Origin: Flavipsychrobacter sp.
GTDB lineage: Bacteria; Bacteroidota; Bacteroidia; Chitinophagales; Chitinophagaceae
Direction: 5' to 3'
Assembly: GCA_025963465.1 (NCBI GenBank)
Contig: JAOQAP010000268.1
Span: forward strand, 1-53,262
Length of the DNA: 53,262 nucleotides
Shown here in pieces: positions 8,281 to 16,624 of this stretch (positions are counted from its first letter, which is position 1; the number at the start of each line of letters is the position of its first letter). The notes below the pieces were generated by a model that was not told where the DNA came from, made no database searches, and was given only the letters and a program-made list of their open reading frames with translations. A program made the position numbers and the translations under genes.

Positions 8281-9123
8281 TTAATACAAAAATCCCATTT
8301 TTCCCTGTTCATAGTCTCTCATCGCCTGCAGTATCTCTGTCTGGCTGTTCATAACAAATGGACCATGAGTTACCAAGGGTTCATCAATCGGCGCTCCTGA
8401 TAGCACCAATAGCTTTGCACTTTCTGTTGCTGTTATATTTATGTCCCCTTTTTCGTTCGCAAACGCTACCAGTGAGTTCTTATCTGCCTGTGAGCCATTG
8501 ATATTGACAGTACCCTCCAGAATGTATATACAGCTATTATTACTTTCGGGCATACTAAGTGTGTAATGACTGTCGGCAGCCATATGCATGGTCGCAGTGA
8601 TCACCTCTGAATCCGCAGGGCCTTTTTTGCCATCATACCGCCCGGATACCAGCCTGAACTCGACGCCGTCTTTTTCTGTCAGTATTATCTCCTCTTTGGT
8701 AATTGGCTGGTAGTATGGCGGTGTCATTTTCTTTGCAGCTGGTATATTGATCCATAACTGTATACCCTGGAAGCGGCCACCCGATTCTATAAAATCTTTT
8801 GGCAATTGCTCTCCATGAATAATGCCCCTGTTGGCATTGATCCATTGCACCTCGTTGCTGTAGATCACCTTATCATTGCCCAGTGAGTCTTTATGCTCTA
8901 TAGCGCCGTCGTATATATAAGTAATAGGACAAAAGCCCCTGTGTGGATGTGGTGGCACGCTGAATGCGTCTTCCCCGGGCTGCACCTGTACATCAAAATG
9001 ATGTAACAATATGAACGGGCTTATCTGCTGTACCTCATACAATGGAAGCGCCTGCATGATGGTCTGATGGCCAAGTTTAGTGGCTATTGCTTTATATACT
9101 GCCTTTATAGTTACGTTGCCCAT
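8281..9123 (-). CDS. Pirin family protein (bicupin)
   Basis: 280 residues, the usual pirin length. The N-terminal cupin has the metal-binding motif PPHPHRGFCPITYI and the second set of ligands INANRGIIHGEQ, followed by the C-terminal pirin domain with the segment RLVSGRYDGKKGP. Pirins bind iron and some act as quercetin 2,3-dioxygenases or redox-sensing co-regulators; the true substrate here is unknown. It ends 43 bp upstream of the response regulator gene on the same strand and might be read through into it. Confidence 0.9.
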   Translation of the reverse strand: MGNVTIKAVYKAIATKLGHQTIMQALPLYEVQQISPFILLHHFDVQVQPGEDAFSVPPHPHRGFCPITYIYDGAIEHKDSLGNDKVIYSNEVQWINANRGIIHGEQLPKDFIESGGRFQGIQLWINIPAAKKMTPPYYQPITKEEIILTEKDGVEFRLVSGRYDGKKGPADSEVITATMHMAADSHYTLSMPESNNSCIYILEGTVNINGSQADKNSLVAFANEKGDINITATESAKLLVLSGAPIDEPLVTHGPFVMNSQTEILQAMRDYEQGKMGFLY

Positions 9124-9291
9124 GATGCGATATGTAGAATTAAATGCCTGTTAAACAATGAATAGTGAACGGATGTTGTAAATTTACATAATCTGTTCTA
9201 TACCGTAACCACACACATTTTCCCATTTTTTTGATGGTACGAATTTTACAAACCATAGTTTATTATGTTAATGACTATCAAAAGAACTCTT

Positions 9292-10086
9292 ATGAAAAAA
9301 GTAATACTTGCCCTTTGCATGCTTCTCGTATGGGGCTCATTCAGTGAATGTAAGAAGAATGCCAACGGAAGAAGAACACTGAACCTGGTAGACGATGCAA
9401 CAGTTCTATCATTATCCAACAGCCAGTACAGCACATTCCTGGCAGCAAACCCACCCCTGCAGGGTACGGACGATGTAGCAAGAGTAAATAGGGTGGGTGC
9501 CAAACTTACTGCTGCAGTTGCTCAATATCTCTCAAGTGTCAACAAATCTGACCTGATCAACGGCTACCAGTGGGAATTCAACCTTGTGAACAACAGTGAA
9601 GTGAACGCATGGTGCCTGCCGGGAGGTAAAATAGTTGTGTACACCGGTATACTGCCACTGATGCAAAGTGATGCAGACCTGGCAGTAGTAATGGGACACG
9701 AGATAGCGCATGCTGTGCTGAAACATGGCAATGAGCGTATGAGTGACCAGCTACTGGTACAATACGGCGGCGAAGCGTTGTCTGTTATGCTGTCTTCAAA
9801 ACCTGCGGAAACACAGGCACTGTTCAATTCTGCATATGGGGTGAGCACCACGCTTGGGGTGTTAGCTTTTTCCCGTAAACAGGAAAGTGAGGCAGATGAA
9901 TTCGGGCTCTACTTTATGGCCATGGCTAATTATGACCCTAATAATGCGGTAACCTTCTGGCAGCGCATGGCGGCACAAAGTACTTCTTCTACACCGGTAT
10001 TCCTGAGCACGCACCCTAGCGATGAGACCCGCATCCAAAATATTAAAGACCTGTTACCCAAAGCATTAACTTACTACCATCCATAG
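9292..10086 (+). CDS. M48 family zinc metalloprotease, lipoprotein
   Basis: 264 residues from the preferred ATG at 9292 (an ATG at 9265 would place extra residues before the signal peptide). The signal peptide ends in a lipobox-like GSFSEC with Lys after the cysteine, so it is probably lipid-anchored. The zinc motif HEIAH lies in VVMGHEIAHAVLKHG, and the third ligand region is ESEADEFGLYFM, both diagnostic of peptidase family M48 in the BepA/LoiP group. Such periplasmic proteases handle outer-membrane protein quality control. It stands divergently from the pirin gene. Confidence 0.9.
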   Translation: MKKVILALCMLLVWGSFSECKKNANGRRTLNLVDDATVLSLSNSQYSTFLAANPPLQGTDDVARVNRVGAKLTAAVAQYLSSVNKSDLINGYQWEFNLVNNSEVNAWCLPGGKIVVYTGILPLMQSDADLAVVMGHEIAHAVLKHGNERMSDQLLVQYGGEALSVMLSSKPAETQALFNSAYGVSTTLGVLAFSRKQESEADEFGLYFMAMANYDPNNAVTFWQRMAAQSTSSTPVFLSTHPSDETRIQNIKDLLPKALTYYHP

Positions 10087-10157
10087 AAAATACCGAGTTG
10101 GCACGGTTTTACATGATAGTACCCACACAGCAGTCTGCTGACTAAAAAAATACTATT

Positions 10158-10658
10158 ATGACAAACAAGATCTTATTATTTATTGCGACAGCCGTTATTA
10201 TGGCATCATGCAACAATAGCGCTGAGCAGCAGGCTGCTGCACAAGCCAGGCAGGTAGATTCAATGAAAAATGAAATGGCGAAGAAACAGATCATTGACTC
10301 TATGAATGCTGCACAGGCCGCGCAAGCCGCAACGGTAAATAATGAACGCCCCGTAGTGCACAGTTCTACTGTTCACCACAGTTCTACTGTAAACCGTCCT
10401 AATGGTACGGCTACAACCACAGAAACAAACTACAGCACTACCAATGCTGCTACAGCTCCGGTAAAGAAACAAAGGAAAGGTATTGGGCCAGTTGCCGCAG
10501 GTGCCATTATAGGCGCAGGTGCAGGTGCTATAACAGGCGCTATGGTAGATAAAAAGAAAGGCGAAGGTGCTGTAGTAGGCGGCATACTTGGTGCAGGCGC
10601 AGGTGCAGGTGCAGGTGCTATCATTAAGAAACATCAGAAAAATAAAGACGAAGAATAA
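10158..10658 (+). CDS. Glycine-zipper lipoprotein
   Basis: 166 residues. The signal peptide ends in a lipobox (ATAVIMASC, then NN). Next is an Ala/Gln-rich helical part with a repeated DSMN motif, a Ser/Thr/His-rich linker, and a C-terminal glycine-zipper hairpin (AAGAIIGAGAGAITGAMV and VVGGILGAGAGAGAGAII) separated by DKKKGEGA. It resembles YMGG-like glycine-zipper envelope proteins, which insert in or brace the membrane. The DNA of the zipper is internally repetitive (GCAGGT/GCAGGC hexamers) and so could vary in length. Confidence 0.8.
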   Translation: MTNKILLFIATAVIMASCNNSAEQQAAAQARQVDSMKNEMAKKQIIDSMNAAQAAQAATVNNERPVVHSSTVHHSSTVNRPNGTATTTETNYSTTNAATAPVKKQRKGIGPVAAGAIIGAGAGAITGAMVDKKKGEGAVVGGILGAGAGAGAGAIIKKHQKNKDEE

Positions 10659-10680
10659 GCTGATTTAATAATCATTCAAA

Positions 10681-10710
10681 GCCGCTACATATATATGTAG
10701 CGGCTTTTTT
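10681..10710 (+). terminator. Rho-independent terminator
   Basis: GCCGCTACATAT (10681-10692) pairs with ATATGTAGCGGC (10693-10704) and runs into TTTTTT. It ends the glycine-zipper gene. Confidence 0.88.
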
Positions 10711-10734
10711 CGTACAGGCAATTCGTTTGTACAG

Positions 10735-10742
10735 TACTTTTG
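10735..10742 (+). promoter_or_regulatory. -7 promoter element TACTTTTG
   Basis: Perfect match to TAnnTTTG, 20 bases upstream of the ATG at 10763. It supports that start over the in-frame ATG at 10727, which would lie upstream of the transcription start. Confidence 0.45.
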
Positions 10743-10762
10743 ACTGGAGCCAAACAATACTT

Positions 10763-11776
10763 ATGAAATACCTGTTATTCTCTCTCCTCATCATTGCACA
10801 GCATGCTTCTGCACAGCAATTGTCTGTCAATACCATTGTTCCCAAAACAGACGCCTCATTCCGGGGACTTTGTGTGATAGATGAGAGCATAGCGTGGGTA
10901 AGTGGTAGTAAAGGATGGATAGGCAAAAGTATAAATGGCGGTAAAGAATGGGTATTTAACCAGGTAAAAGGTTATGAAAAATGTGACTTTCGCTCCCTTT
11001 ACGCTTTTGATGCAAACAGGGCTGTAATAGCGAATGCCGGTGCTCCTGCATATATTCTGTATACCAAAGATGGCGGCGCCAACTGGACAATTGTTTATCA
11101 GAATAACGATAGCGCTGCTTTCTTTGATGGTATAGGGTTCTGGAATGAAAAGAAAGGTATTATATATGGTGATCCAATAAAAGGCAAACTACTTTTACTA
11201 CAAACAACTGATGGAGGTGAGCACTGGCAGGAACTACCGGGTAAAAGCAGGCCTGCACTTACTGAAGGAGAAGCCTCTTTTGCTGCGAGCGGCACTAGTA
11301 TTAGACTTTCTGGTAAGAGCCATATAGTGATTGCCACAGGCGGCAAGGTTTCCCGCCTGCTGATCTCTGGTGATAAAGGCATCAGCTGGCAATTAGTACA
11401 AACACCGATACTACAAGGAGCAAGTACTACAGGTATATTCTCTGTTGCTTACCGCAATAATAAAACAGCGATCATAGCAGGTGGCGATTATAAACAGGAC
11501 ACACTAAAGGAGGACCATATTTTTTATACAAAAGATGGCGGCAAGACATGGACTGCACCTAAAAGCCCTACCCGGGGCTACAGGGAATGTGTAGAATACC
11601 TGGATGAAAAAACAGTAATTGCTACCGGGCCTGCAGGTACAGACATTTCCTTCGATGCAGGAGCCACATGGCAAGCGCTATCCGATGAAAAACAGTTTCA
11701 TACTGTGCGGAAAAGCAGGAAGGGCAATCTTATCATCATGACAGGTGGCGGAGGGAAAATAGCCGTTGTTAAATAA
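10763..11776 (+). CDS. Secreted Ycf48/BNR-like beta-propeller protein
   Basis: 337 residues with a signal peptide (MKYLLFSLLIIAQHASAQ). The body contains repeated Asp-box-like motifs (SINGGKEW, TKDGGANW, TTDGGEHW, SGDKGISW, TKDGGKTW, SFDAGATW) at about 40-60 residue intervals, as in sialidase-type and Ycf48-like propellers. Sialidase catalytic residues are not apparent, so it is more likely a binding or assembly propeller (annotated as oxidoreductase or photosystem assembly-like in relatives) than a sialidase. Periplasmic or surface location is expected. Confidence 0.8.
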   Translation: MKYLLFSLLIIAQHASAQQLSVNTIVPKTDASFRGLCVIDESIAWVSGSKGWIGKSINGGKEWVFNQVKGYEKCDFRSLYAFDANRAVIANAGAPAYILYTKDGGANWTIVYQNNDSAAFFDGIGFWNEKKGIIYGDPIKGKLLLLQTTDGGEHWQELPGKSRPALTEGEASFAASGTSIRLSGKSHIVIATGGKVSRLLISGDKGISWQLVQTPILQGASTTGIFSVAYRNNKTAIIAGGDYKQDTLKEDHIFYTKDGGKTWTAPKSPTRGYRECVEYLDEKTVIATGPAGTDISFDAGATWQALSDEKQFHTVRKSRKGNLIIMTGGGGKIAVVK

Positions 11777-11831
11777 TTGAGGTGCACATTACTGGCATAG
11801 TATTTACGTGTGATAAGCAGAAATGTAAATT

Positions 11832-11996
11832 ATGGAAACTCCCGAAATAAAACCTGAATTGCCCGGCATACCAAAGATACCGGAGATAGTGCCAACACCG
11901 GAACAACATCCTATGGATCCACCGAAAACACCAGACCTGCCAACCATAGATCCACCAACGCCAAAACCACCCATGGAAGTGCCACCTCAAAAGTAA
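11832..11996 (+). CDS. Small proline-rich protein (54 aa)
   Basis: ATG at 11832 to TAA at 11994-11996. Roughly a third of the residues are proline, in a repeating pattern of P.(I/L)P and PP.(T/P), with a start METPEIKPELPGIPK. No signal peptide or membrane segment is present. The Pro spacing, with acidic and lysine residues between, suggests an extended polyproline-like peptide. Low-complexity proline-rich frames like this occur in Bacteroidota genomes but I know no assigned function. A minus-strand frame over the same DNA is rich in Trp, as expected of the antisense of proline codons, and is rejected. Confidence 0.5.
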   Translation: METPEIKPELPGIPKIPEIVPTPEQHPMDPPKTPDLPTIDPPTPKPPMEVPPQK

Positions 11997-12044
11997 TGGC
12001 AACACCATTACAAGAAAGATGACGACAACAATTGAGTGGTGCTG

Positions 12045-12335
12045 TTAGTTATTTGCGAGGTTTAATCCCGTTTTAGAATCCGTTTCCTCTATAGCCGAAG
12101 ACATGATCTCTTCTGCTTTATTAGCCGAAATAGCTATCCCTTTATCTATTATCTGGTAGCGTATATAAAAAACGTACTTTTCTGTATTAACAAAACCGGC
12201 ACGCTGGCTCGGCTTTCCTATTGCAGTAAGATTAGTCTCTATGATATTAATATCCTTGTTAGCAGCCAGCCATTTATTCACTTTCCGTTCCAATGCGAGC
12301 AGATCATCATTATAAAAAAACTGAACCTTATTCAT
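12045..12335 (-). CDS. Hypothetical protein (96 aa)
   Basis: The preferred start is the ATG at 12335 (MNKVQFFYNDDLLALERKVN); the upstream extension to 12389 is rich in aromatic residues and unlike a coding N-terminus. The sequence predicts a small soluble alpha/beta domain with strand VQFFYN, helix LLALERKVNKWLAAN, strand INIIETNLTAIG and strand KYVFYIRYQI. There is no signal peptide. I do not recognise the family. Confidence 0.6.
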   Translation of the reverse strand: MNKVQFFYNDDLLALERKVNKWLAANKDINIIETNLTAIGKPSQRAGFVNTEKYVFYIRYQIIDKGIAISANKAEEIMSSAIEETDSKTGLNLANN

Positions 12336-12427
12336 AATATAAGTATTAGAGTGGTACTCAAATATTATATAGAATAAAAGCTGTGCCACAGCTGTAGTGG
12401 GCTATGTTAATTAACAATGGAAACAGC

Positions 12428-12937
12428 TTACGTATGCCCGTTGGTAATAAGCGATTTGGGATGGGCCGGAGCAAAATATTTCATGATAGACAAGCCAAAA
12501 AAGGTGGCCGTACTTGATGATATTTTTCCACTATAATAGTATTGCCCGAAATAGATATTCAGATGAATGAGATCATTGTAAGAATACTCTATTCCTGATG
12601 TCAGCTCTGTCATCAGGGTTTCTTTCGCATTAAATATACAGCCGATGCCCGGGGTTAAAGTATTGGTAAATTTTCCCTGCTGAAATATGTTGAGGTTAGG
12701 GCGGAGCTCAAGGTATGTAGTAGTATCTCTCCCTACGACTTTCCCAAGGCTCGTCTTGCCTATATCTATACCCATACTGAACACATCCCACTGGCGACCC
12801 ACCTCAAAAGAAAAGTTAGATTTCTCTGCTATAGTACCTGCAGTATTAGTGATACTCGGAACGAATGAAATATAGGTTTGCGCATCGCAAAAATTTGCGA
12901 TACCGGCAAAGAGCAGTGTAAGTAATAACGTTTTCAT
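12428..12937 (-). CDS. Secreted beta-barrel-like hypothetical protein (169 aa)
   Basis: The ATG at 12937 gives a clear signal peptide (MKTLLLTLLFAGIANFCDAQ); the longer frame to 13057 has no convincing N-terminus. The mature part has alternating hydrophobic and polar residues and repeated aromatic-ended strands (FSFEVGRQWDVFSMGIDIG, LELRPNLNIF, LTPGIGCIFN, TSGIEYSYND, LNIYFGQYYYSG), consistent with a small outer-membrane barrel. The usual terminal aromatic residue is missing, the last 10 residues being polar. No family name can be given. Confidence 0.65.
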   Translation of the reverse strand: MKTLLLTLLFAGIANFCDAQTYISFVPSITNTAGTIAEKSNFSFEVGRQWDVFSMGIDIGKTSLGKVVGRDTTTYLELRPNLNIFQQGKFTNTLTPGIGCIFNAKETLMTELTSGIEYSYNDLIHLNIYFGQYYYSGKISSSTATFFGLSIMKYFAPAHPKSLITNGHT

Positions 12938-13041
12938 CAGCATGCTTGAAATACAATAGTATACATTAACAGGCAAAGAAAAAAGTAAATGAGACAATGG
13001 CATGATTGTGTAAACCTTACAGCAACAACAAACTACTAACC

Positions 13042-13254
13042 ATGAAAAAGGTATCATTATTTTTGTTTTGTACCTGCGTATTGTTAACTACAAGCTGTAA
13101 GAAAAAGCAGGTGAATGTGTGTTACTGCTCTTACCTGAGCGGAGACAAAAAGGAATTCAATCTTACCGACCTGACAAGGAATCAGGCAGTAGACTCCTGC
13201 AATGTGCTTGACCATTATGCCAGTGCGTTTGCAGGCAGCTGTAAACTGAAGTAA
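13042..13254 (+). CDS. Small lipoprotein (70 aa)
   Basis: The ATG at 13042 gives a signal peptide and lipobox (VLLTTSC followed by KKK). The mature 50 residues carry four further cysteines (VCYCSYL, DSCNVLD, GSCKLK), enough for two disulfides or a metal site. The frame can be extended to an ATG at 13006, but this would spoil the signal peptide. Function unknown. Confidence 0.65.
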   Translation: MKKVSLFLFCTCVLLTTSCKKKQVNVCYCSYLSGDKKEFNLTDLTRNQAVDSCNVLDHYASAFAGSCKLK

Positions 13255-13304
13255 CCTCCTTTTCAAGACATAAATCACAAAATCAGTAAAAAGTACAAAT
13301 AAAT

Positions 13305-13348
13305 AAACCGATTGTACCATTGCAAAAGGTATTATACCAATATCTTTG
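13305..13348 (+). promoter_or_regulatory. Promoter of the AraC-type gene, with a possible autoregulatory site
   Basis: TATCTTTG (13341-13348) is a perfect -7 element and ATTG (13319-13322) sits 18 bases upstream as a -33 element. Transcription would begin about at the ATG (13356), giving a leaderless message. The segment 13305-13329 (AAACCGATTGTACC, then ATTGCAAAAGG) closely resembles the tandem repeat upstream of the operon at 41838, and TGCAAAAGGT is repeated just after the start codon. Confidence 0.45.
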
Positions 13349-13355
13349 CTATACA

Positions 13356-14255
13356 ATGCAAAAGGTAAAAAATACAATCCCTGTATATGACATATGCTCA
13401 CTGAACAGCGAGCATCATGCACATGGCAATCTTGTAGCAGAACCCTTCGGTGCATATTTAAAAATTCATCCCAACCTCCACTTACCTCACAGGCATTCCT
13501 TTTACCATGTCGTGTTCTTTACAAAAGGAAAAGGATTCCATACTATCGATTTTGAAAACTTTGATGTTCGGGCAGGTCACATCTATTTTATGATACCCGG
13601 CCAGGTACATAGCTGGTCATTTACAGGTGAAGTAGATGGTTACGTGATCAATTTTTCAGAAGATCTGTTCCGGTCATTTCTTGCAAGCGACACCTACCTT
13701 GAGCAATACAGTTTCTTCAGGGGGGTAGCACAGGAAAGTGTGCATCAACTGAAGGGAAGTACATATAATGAAGTAAACAGGCTGTTTGAAAATATTGTAA
13801 AAGAGGTGAGCAGCAAAGGCTTGTTTGCAGTAGATATTATCCGCACCACTCTGATACAGCTATTCATTGCCGTACAACGTAATGCTGTACCTGTTACCAC
13901 AACAAATACACCTCTTCAAAACCATCTTATCTTATCTAACTTCAGAAAGCTGGTTGATAAACACTACGCTGAGAAGAGATTGCCAAAGGAATACGCAGCA
14001 CTACTGTATATAACACCCAATCACCTGAATGCACTAAGCAAGGACCTGCTGGGCAAGCCGGCAGGCGAGCTTATTAGGGACAGGATACTACTGGAGGCAA
14101 AGAGGTGGCTCATCAACGTGGATAAAAGTATTGCTGAAATAGCCCTGCAACTGAATTTTTCAGATAACTCTCATTTTACCAAATTCTTTAAAAAGCATAC
14201 AGCGCAAACTCCTGAAGAATTCAGGAAAGCAGCTGTAAGCAATCGCAAAAACTAA
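13356..14255 (+). CDS. AraC-family transcriptional regulator
   Basis: 299 residues. The N-terminal half is a cupin-like ligand domain (HLPHRHSFYHVVFFTKG, HTIDFENFDVRAGHIYFMIPGQVHSW). The C-terminal half has two helix-turn-helix motifs ending with the AraC signature (KSIAEIALQLNFSDNSHFTKFFKKHTAQTPEEFR region). The ligand and targets are unknown. A TTG start at 13320 is possible in the frame but would lie upstream of the promoter -7 element, so the ATG at 13356 is chosen. The DUF983 gene starts 5 bp after its stop and is probably co-transcribed. Confidence 0.9.
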   Translation: MQKVKNTIPVYDICSLNSEHHAHGNLVAEPFGAYLKIHPNLHLPHRHSFYHVVFFTKGKGFHTIDFENFDVRAGHIYFMIPGQVHSWSFTGEVDGYVINFSEDLFRSFLASDTYLEQYSFFRGVAQESVHQLKGSTYNEVNRLFENIVKEVSSKGLFAVDIIRTTLIQLFIAVQRNAVPVTTTNTPLQNHLILSNFRKLVDKHYAEKRLPKEYAALLYITPNHLNALSKDLLGKPAGELIRDRILLEAKRWLINVDKSIAEIALQLNFSDNSHFTKFFKKHTAQTPEEFRKAAVSNRKN

Positions 14256-14260
14256 ACTAT

Positions 14261-14683
14261 ATGTGTGCAGAACGATCAAAACCCGGACTTATGTGGAGTG
14301 TAGCGGCAAACAAATGCCCTCATTGCAGGCAAGGCGACCTATTCATTAATCCTAACCCGTATGCATTAAAAACCACCATGAGAATGCCGGATGTATGCCC
14401 GGTATGCGGCCAGAAGTTTGAGTTACAGACCGGGTTCTACTTCGGTACCGGTTTTGTCAGTTATGCGCTCACCGTTTTTCTGAGCGGGCTTACATTTGTA
14501 TTGTGGTGGTTTACCATAGGCATGTCCATACGCGATAACAGGGTATGGTGGTGGCTGGGTGTTAATGCTGCCCTGCTTATATTACTACAGCCATTGTTGC
14601 AACGTTTGTCGCGGTCTATATGGATAGCCTTTTTCGTGCGGTATGATAAGAACTGGAGCAAAAGCACTCATGCAATGCAATAA
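14261..14683 (+). CDS. DUF983 membrane protein
   Basis: 140 residues. Two CxxC pairs (KCPHCRQGDLF and CPVCGQKF) form a zinc-ribbon-like head, followed by FYFGTGFVSYALTVFLSGL and a second membrane segment (NAALLILLQPLLQRL). This is the DUF983 layout. The function is unknown; members occur in many Alphaproteobacteria and Bacteroidota. An internal ATG at 14291 is an alternative start. The 5-bp gap to the AraC gene suggests an operon. Confidence 0.85.
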   Translation: MCAERSKPGLMWSVAANKCPHCRQGDLFINPNPYALKTTMRMPDVCPVCGQKFELQTGFYFGTGFVSYALTVFLSGLTFVLWWFTIGMSIRDNRVWWWLGVNAALLILLQPLLQRLSRSIWIAFFVRYDKNWSKSTHAMQ

Positions 14684-14763
14684 CCACGTTCAGGAAGTCA
14701 AAAAGAAATACAAGGATATAAATAACTTTCGCTTGCTTTGTGACCAGGTAAATAACGGATGAT

Positions 14764-15684
14764 ATGAATACTTGCTCAATAGCAATACACGGCGGTGCAG
14801 GAACTATACTTCGCAGCACGATGACGGCGGAACTTCAACAGCAATACGAACAAGCACTGCTGGAGGCATTGAATGCAGGCCATTCCATATTAGCCGCAGG
14901 CGGCAGAAGCCTTGATGCGGTGGCAGCGGCCGTTGTATCACTCGAAGATTTCCCTTTGTTCAATGCGGGTAAAGGATCGGTATTTAATAATACCGGAAAA
15001 CATGAAATGGATGCTGCCATTATGTATGGCGATGGCCTGCAGGCCGGTGCAGTATGTGGAGTAAGCAATATTAAAAACCCGGTGCTGCTGGCCAAAGCTG
15101 TGATGGAACATAGTGGCCATGTATTGCTTAGCGGTAAAGGGGCAGAAGATTTCGGCAGGGCGCAGCAATTACCATTTGAAGATGATTCCTACTTCTATTC
15201 AGAGCAACGATACGCACAGTGGCAGCAGGCGCTGAAAGAGGATGTGGTACAATTAGACCATACAGTAAAGAAATTCGGTACAGTAGGTGCCGTGGCCTTA
15301 GATAAGCAAGGGAACCTTTCCGCGGCAACAAGCACGGGCGGGCTTACCAATAAGAAGTTCGGCCGTGTAGGCGACAGCCCTATACCCGGTGCAGGCACCT
15401 ATGCCAACAATGATACCTGTGCTATATCCTGCACGGGTGTAGGAGAGCTGTTCATACGTTCTGTGGTGGCTTACGACATTTCCTGTCTTATGGAGTACAG
15501 GGGGCTGTCGCTCAAAGAAGCATGCGATATAGTAGTGCAGCACAAACTGGTAAAAATAGGCGGCGAAGGCGGCCTGGTTGCAGTAGACAAAGATGGCAAT
15601 ATCGCTATGCCATTCAACAGTGAGGGAATGTACAGGGCATGTAGGAATACTGCCGGATCTACAGAGATCAGTATATACCGTTGA
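14764..15684 (+). CDS. iaaA: Isoaspartyl peptidase / L-asparaginase (Ntn hydrolase)
   Basis: 306 residues. A type 2 asparaginase-family precursor that cleaves itself to expose an N-terminal threonine; the nucleophile is Thr173 in GTVGAVALD. The glycine-rich N-terminal motif IHGGAGTI and the substrate loop GRVGDSPIPGAGTYA are conserved. The enzyme hydrolyses beta-aspartyl dipeptides, and with the adjacent cyanophycinase and cyanophycin synthetase the expected substrate is beta-Asp-Arg, releasing aspartate and arginine in the cytoplasm. The stop is 20 bp from the end of the convergent cyanophycinase gene with no terminator between. Confidence 0.93.
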   Translation: MNTCSIAIHGGAGTILRSTMTAELQQQYEQALLEALNAGHSILAAGGRSLDAVAAAVVSLEDFPLFNAGKGSVFNNTGKHEMDAAIMYGDGLQAGAVCGVSNIKNPVLLAKAVMEHSGHVLLSGKGAEDFGRAQQLPFEDDSYFYSEQRYAQWQQALKEDVVQLDHTVKKFGTVGAVALDKQGNLSAATSTGGLTNKKFGRVGDSPIPGAGTYANNDTCAISCTGVGELFIRSVVAYDISCLMEYRGLSLKEACDIVVQHKLVKIGGEGGLVAVDKDGNIAMPFNSEGMYRACRNTAGSTEISIYR

Positions 15685-15704
15685 ACAACAAGGTTTGTAA
15701 CTGA

Positions 15705-16580
15705 TTAATCTTCGTCGGTTATTATGATCGCCGAACCTTCGAACTTCCTTGTTTCCATATCATACTTGTCTCCCTTAGACATGATATGAACAATGATGTT
15801 CTCTACAGAAATAGGCTTACCAAATCCAACATCGGCAATGTTGTTGTAATCTATGTTCTGACCATCTATGATGACCACGCTACCTGAGCCAATTGCTTCC
15901 AGCACATGTCCGTCGGTTAGTACCATACCGGTATCTTCACCCAGCCCTATTCCTATAGCACCCGGTTGCGCAGCTACTGCCTGTGCCAGCCTGTTGAAGC
16001 GGCCGCGCTTGTCAAAGTGCGTATCTATTATAGCATTGTCCACAAGGCCGAGACCGGTAGTTATTTTTACTTCTCCCTTCAGGTGTGCGAGGCCCGCATT
16101 ACCCTCATAGATCATGGTATTGCTCATGGCCATAGCGCCTGCGCTTGTGCCGGCTACCAGGAACTTTTCTTCCCTGTATCTGCGCTTCAGTATATCCAGG
16201 AACTTAGTGCCGCCGAAGATAGAGGAGAGCCTCAGCTGGTTGCCACCTGAGAACATGATACAATTGCATTTCTTTAGCCTTTCTATGTATTCCGGGTTAG
16301 CCGCGTCCTCACGGTTGCGTATCGCAAGATGTGCAACATTAGTGCATCCCAGTTTCCTGAATCCGTCTGTATAATTCTGAGCTACCTCATCAGGTATTGA
16401 TGAGGCTGTGGTCACTACCTCCACATGCGGCTCATTACCATCAATAAGGCTTACTATATTTCTAAGAATTCCTAACTCAAAAAAGTTAAGGCGGTTCCTC
16501 TGCAAAATACCTTTCTCAAGATCTGTGCCTTTGTCTTCTGCTCCACCTACCGCTACGATCGTTCCCTGGGGATATACCAC
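15705..16580 (-). CDS. cphB: Cyanophycinase (peptidase S51)
   Basis: 291 residues. The S51 nucleophile is Ser146 in the elbow GTSAGAMAMS, and the motif IDTHFDKRGRFNRL carries the catalytic His region. The enzyme cuts the cyanophycin polymer to beta-Asp-Arg dipeptides. No signal peptide is seen, so it is intracellular. The start is a GTG at 16580, preceded by a purine-rich AGCAGG and by a -7 element at 16612-16619; no ATG gives a plausible N-terminus, and the GTG places the strand TIVAVGGAEDK correctly. It is divergent from cphA and convergent with iaaA. Confidence 0.95.
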   Translation of the reverse strand: MVYPQGTIVAVGGAEDKGTDLEKGILQRNRLNFFELGILRNIVSLIDGNEPHVEVVTTASSIPDEVAQNYTDGFRKLGCTNVAHLAIRNREDAANPEYIERLKKCNCIMFSGGNQLRLSSIFGGTKFLDILKRRYREEKFLVAGTSAGAMAMSNTMIYEGNAGLAHLKGEVKITTGLGLVDNAIIDTHFDKRGRFNRLAQAVAAQPGAIGIGLGEDTGMVLTDGHVLEAIGSGSVVIIDGQNIDYNNIADVGFGKPISVENIIVHIMSKGDKYDMETRKFEGSAIIITDED

Positions 16581-16611
16581 CTGCTATATGTTTTGTAAGA
16601 AAATAAAACGG

Positions 16612-16619
16612 CAAAATTA
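16612..16619 (-). promoter_or_regulatory. -7 element TAATTTTG of the cyanophycinase promoter
   Basis: On the minus strand the bases read TAATTTTG, a perfect TAnnTTTG match, 32 bases upstream of the GTG start. Confidence 0.5.
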
Positions 16620-16624
16620 AAGAA

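Noticed and set aside
11769-12008. A 79-codon minus-strand frame rich in Trp
   Set aside because: It is the antisense of the proline codons of the small gene at 11832-11996 and has no plausible protein character.
13084-13455. A 123-codon minus-strand frame across the small lipoprotein and the AraC promoter
   Set aside because: It opposes a lipoprotein with a clear lipobox and covers a promoter; its composition is rich in Cys and Leu with no structure.
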